A stretch of 8,963 nucleotides of DNA. It comes from Deltaproteobacteria bacterium (GTDB lineage Bacteria; SAR324; NAC60-12). A model generated the notes under the pieces. That model did no database searches, was not told the DNA's origin, and worked only from the letters and a program-made list of their open reading frames with translations. The stretch is taken from the NCBI GenBank assembly GCA_002716165.1, contig PAZT01000015.1, forward strand, positions 1 through 8,963, given 5' to 3'. Position 1 is the first letter of the stretch, and every line of letters starts with the position of its first letter. A program made the translations under genes and the position numbers. Shown here one piece after another: positions 6,631 to 8,963 of the stretch.

Positions 6631-8650
6631 AAAAATAAAATTGAGTACTTCTCCTTCCGTTTATAAATGAGTAGTCATCAAGTTTGTGAACAACTTTGTT
6701 GATTGTCATATCTGGTAATTCGGAAATGAAACGAGAACGCTGACTGGCACCCTTGAAATAGCTTGAGGATATTAGAGGTGCACTAAGAACTAAATGGCGT
6801 TTAGCTCTGGTCATAGCGACATAAAACAATCTCCGTTCTTCTTCAATTTGCTCTTCTGTCTCCAAACTGCGTTGATGAGGAAACAACCCTTCTGTGAGGC
6901 CAATAACAATTACTACATCCCATTCCAATCCCTTTGCCTGGTGAATAGTAGTCAATGTAAGTGATTCTTGATTTGTATCCTGGTGAGATTCATAACTAGT
7001 CAAGATGCTTGAGCCAACCAATGATAACTCATTCAAAAAAGTTTCTAATTTGTCGTAATTCCCTGCAAATTCTTCCAAATAACGAACATCAGTTTCACGT
7101 TGCAAGGCATTCTCAAAACTACTAAAAAGAATATCCTTATAAAAGTTTTGATAGATAATTCGAATCATATCTGACGGGGATATCTTATCTTCTAACATTT
7201 TCTGAAAACAATCCTGCAAAACAATCCAGCTATTAAATGCCTTGTTTGGTATCAATTTGTTAAGTGATTCATTACTTTTTGTCAGTTTGACTGCCTGCTG
7301 ATCTAGAAATACGGAGAAAATCTTGAAAGCAGTATTATTTCCTATGCCAGGAAGAAGGCGAAGTAAACGCATCCATGAAATTTCATCGAGAGGATTGAAA
7401 AGAACTTTCAGAAATGCTGTTATGTCTTTTATGTGAGCTTGTTCAAAAAACTTAACCCCTGAATGAATGACAAAAGGAATTCCTGCATGTGTAAGTTTAA
7501 CTTGAAGAACTGCCGATTGTACATGGTTTCTATAAAGCACGCTCATTTCATTCAAAGGGATCTCCCGATCTCTATAGTCTAAAATACTTTTTAATACTAG
7601 ATCAGCCTCATCTTCAGAAGCCCAGACATGATGTACTATTGGTTTTTCTCCTAATGGCAGCGAACTAAAGAGGTTTTTTTCAAACTGACGTGTATTATAA
7701 TTTATACTCTGATTTGCTGCTTCTAATATTTCAGGTGAACTTCGATAATTTTCTTCCATGTAGTAAGTTAAAGCTTTATATTTTTCTGGGAACTCTAGCA
7801 TATTCCCGTAATCAGCTCCACGCCAACTGTATATTGATTGAGCATCATCTCCGACGACCATCAAATTATTTTGTTGACAGGATAATAATAATAAAATCTC
7901 AGCTTGCACCTTATTTGTATCCTGATATTCATCCACAAGTATATATTCAATTTGACTGCAAAGAGTAAGCACCTTCCCATGAACAACAAGTAATTCTAAC
8001 CAGTTTTCAAGAAGATCATCAAAATCCATAACTTGCCCACGTTTTTTCTTTTTTCTGTATGTAACTAGGACTTTTATCAATGATTCAGTGAATTCTTCAA
8101 AATGAGGATAATAAGAATAAATAAGCTGATCTAAATGGAAATTACGTCTATGATAAGGTAATGATAAAATCATTTCTTGACTACCATTACGATTGAATGC
8201 CAGAGAAAATAAATTTTGCAAAACTGCAGCTTTAGGAAAAAATTTTCCAGGTTTACCTAAAGTTTCTGCAATTGATGCTTTAATCAAGTCTTTTGAATCG
8301 GATGTGTCCAAGATACTGAAATTATTTTTATATTCAATTAATTTTGCATGCTGTCTTAAAAAACGGTTGCCAACGCTGTGAAAAGTCCCGTGTAAAATTT
8401 TATTTTGATCTGTAGAATTATCTATGGTTCTTCCAACTCTTTGTATCATTTCGTCAGCAGCTTTGTTTGTAAAGGTAAGAAGAAGTATTGAAGATGCCGG
8501 AACTCCTGACTGAATAAGGTGTGCTACCCGATGAGTAATAACTCGGGTTTTTCCACTACCTGCGCCAGCGATTACTAATGCCGGACCTTTTTTATGAGCA
8601 ACAATTTTTTTCTGTGCTTTGTTTAAAATTTCAGTCTTATTATAGGTCAT
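6629..8650 (-). CDS. UvrD/Rep/PcrA-family superfamily 1 DNA helicase
   Basis: This is an ATP-dependent 3'-to-5' DNA helicase for repair or replication-fork processing. All superfamily 1A motifs are visible in order: a Q-motif-like LNKAQ (9-13), Walker A GAGSGKTR (29-36), Ia TFTNKAADEM (59-68), Ib GTFHS (88-92), Walker B VDEYQDTN (239-246), III VVGDDAQSIYSWRGA (265-279), IV EENYRSSPEIL (299-309), V TTIHQAKGLEWD (567-578) and VI EEERRLFYVAMTRAKRHL (603-620). At 673 residues it has the length of E. coli Rep and is shorter than UvrD or PcrA (about 720-725). It ends about 50 residues after motif VI, without the usual C-terminal Tudor-like tail of UvrD/PcrA that contacts RNA polymerase. The ATG at 8650 gives the expected N-terminus. 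It is convergent with msrA and divergent from the gene at 8749. Assignment to one of uvrD, rep or pcrA is not safe from motifs alone. Confidence 0.95.
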   Translation of the reverse strand: MTYNKTEILNKAQKKIVAHKKGPALVIAGAGSGKTRVITHRVAHLIQSGVPASSILLLTFTNKAADEMIQRVGRTIDNSTDQNKILHGTFHSVGNRFLRQHAKLIEYKNNFSILDTSDSKDLIKASIAETLGKPGKFFPKAAVLQNLFSLAFNRNGSQEMILSLPYHRRNFHLDQLIYSYYPHFEEFTESLIKVLVTYRKKKKRGQVMDFDDLLENWLELLVVHGKVLTLCSQIEYILVDEYQDTNKVQAEILLLLSCQQNNLMVVGDDAQSIYSWRGADYGNMLEFPEKYKALTYYMEENYRSSPEILEAANQSINYNTRQFEKNLFSSLPLGEKPIVHHVWASEDEADLVLKSILDYRDREIPLNEMSVLYRNHVQSAVLQVKLTHAGIPFVIHSGVKFFEQAHIKDITAFLKVLFNPLDEISWMRLLRLLPGIGNNTAFKIFSVFLDQQAVKLTKSNESLNKLIPNKAFNSWIVLQDCFQKMLEDKISPSDMIRIIYQNFYKDILFSSFENALQRETDVRYLEEFAGNYDKLETFLNELSLVGSSILTSYESHQDTNQESLTLTTIHQAKGLEWDVVIVIGLTEGLFPHQRSLETEEQIEEERRLFYVAMTRAKRHLVLSAPLISSSYFKGASQRSRFISELPDMTINKVVHKLDDYSFINGRRSTQFYF

Positions 8651-8748
8651 TATATCATCAGACAGATTTATTTATTTTTTTTATATACTGTAACAATTCG
8701 TGACTTAAAGTTTAGCTAGAACATAAATAAACAATCAAAATAATTTAT

Positions 8749-8963
8749 ATGTTTGAAAAAGAATTTAGAGAATATGTTTTCCCATTACTTGAAAAGGCTA
8801 ACTTACTTTTCAGCACAATAATTAGCAACGGTGTTCCAATTTCAAATGAAATGACAATCTCTATTTTAGCAGTCCTTATTGCACTGCTTATTATATTTAT
8901 TTTTTCTATTTGGTTTTTGCTTAGACGTAAATCACATAATAAAAAAGAATTTGAAGATAAATC
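8749..8963 (+). CDS. Single-span membrane protein of unknown family, 5' part (runs off window end)
   Basis: An ATG at 8749 opens a frame of 71 complete codons with no stop before the window ends. The predicted N-terminus (MFEKEFREYVFPLLEKANLL) is a short, probably helical segment, followed at about 37-58 by one long hydrophobic helix (ISILAVLIALLIIFIFSIWF and flanking residues). A basic stretch RRKSHNKK and an acidic EFEDK follow. By the positive-inside rule the part after the helix should be cytoplasmic, so a larger cytoplasmic domain may follow. Such an N-terminal anchor occurs in, for example, FtsY proteins of some bacteria and in ZipA, but nothing here identifies the family. No Shine-Dalgarno sequence precedes the start. 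That it is coding rests on the coherent hydrophobic segment, the open frame and its position divergent from the helicase gene. Confidence 0.6.
   Translation, partial: MFEKEFREYVFPLLEKANLLFSTIISNGVPISNEMTISILAVLIALLIIFIFSIWFLLRRKSHNKKEFEDK

Noticed and set aside
7690..7968. Open frame on the + strand inside the helicase gene
   Set aside because: It is antisense to helicase motifs II to IV, whose conservation explains the sequence.
8193..8381. Short open frame on the + strand inside the helicase gene
   Set aside because: It is antisense to helicase coding sequence and has no start context or recognisable product.
8651..8748. Promoters between the helicase gene and the gene at 8749
   Set aside because: Only weak hexamer matches with at most four of six bases were found on either strand, not enough to call a site in DNA this rich in A and T.

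Overview
The window is AT-rich (by eye about one third G+C) and densely coded, with housekeeping genes and short gaps. I see no insertion sequence, phage gene, tRNA, rRNA or CRISPR array. A LapA/LapB-type membrane TPR protein, a TrkH potassium channel subunit and a long RelA/SpoT protein point to a Gram-negative bacterium with a proteobacterial type of gene set. I cannot fix the lineage from sequence alone; a low-GC deltaproteobacterial or SAR324-like organism is a guess.

Layout from left to right: (1) the 3' end of trkH on the + strand (1-624), cut by the window edge. (2) A convergent two-gene unit on the - strand: a NUDT5-like Nudix hydrolase (3345 to 2746), then a RelA-type (p)ppGpp synthetase (2726 to 741), 19 bases apart. 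(3) A 204-base divergent intergenic region (3346-3549), the longest gap here, with weak promoter-like sites both ways. (4) A tight + strand cluster: rlmH (23S rRNA pseudouridine methyltransferase), a LapA-domain/TPR fusion, recO and msrA. The gaps are 33 and 7 bases, then a 13-base overlap, so this is probably one operon. (5) A Rep/UvrD/PcrA-type helicase on the - strand (8650 to 6629), convergent with msrA across only 7 bases. (6) A divergent + strand gene starting at 8749 that runs off the right edge; it encodes a single-span membrane protein I cannot name. The 98-base gap before it (8651-8748) is AT-rich and shows no convincing promoter.

No wholly new system is evident. The points most worth checking are the RelA homologue and the LapA/TPR protein. 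The RelA homologue has lost all visible HD-hydrolase ligands, keeps the RxKD motif usual in bifunctional Rel enzymes, lacks the C-terminal ACT domain, and is paired with a Nudix hydrolase. The LapA/TPR protein merges two normally separate lipopolysaccharide-control proteins and lacks the rubredoxin-like metal domain of LapB. Most genes also lack a recognisable Shine-Dalgarno sequence; msrA, which starts inside recO, is the exception.
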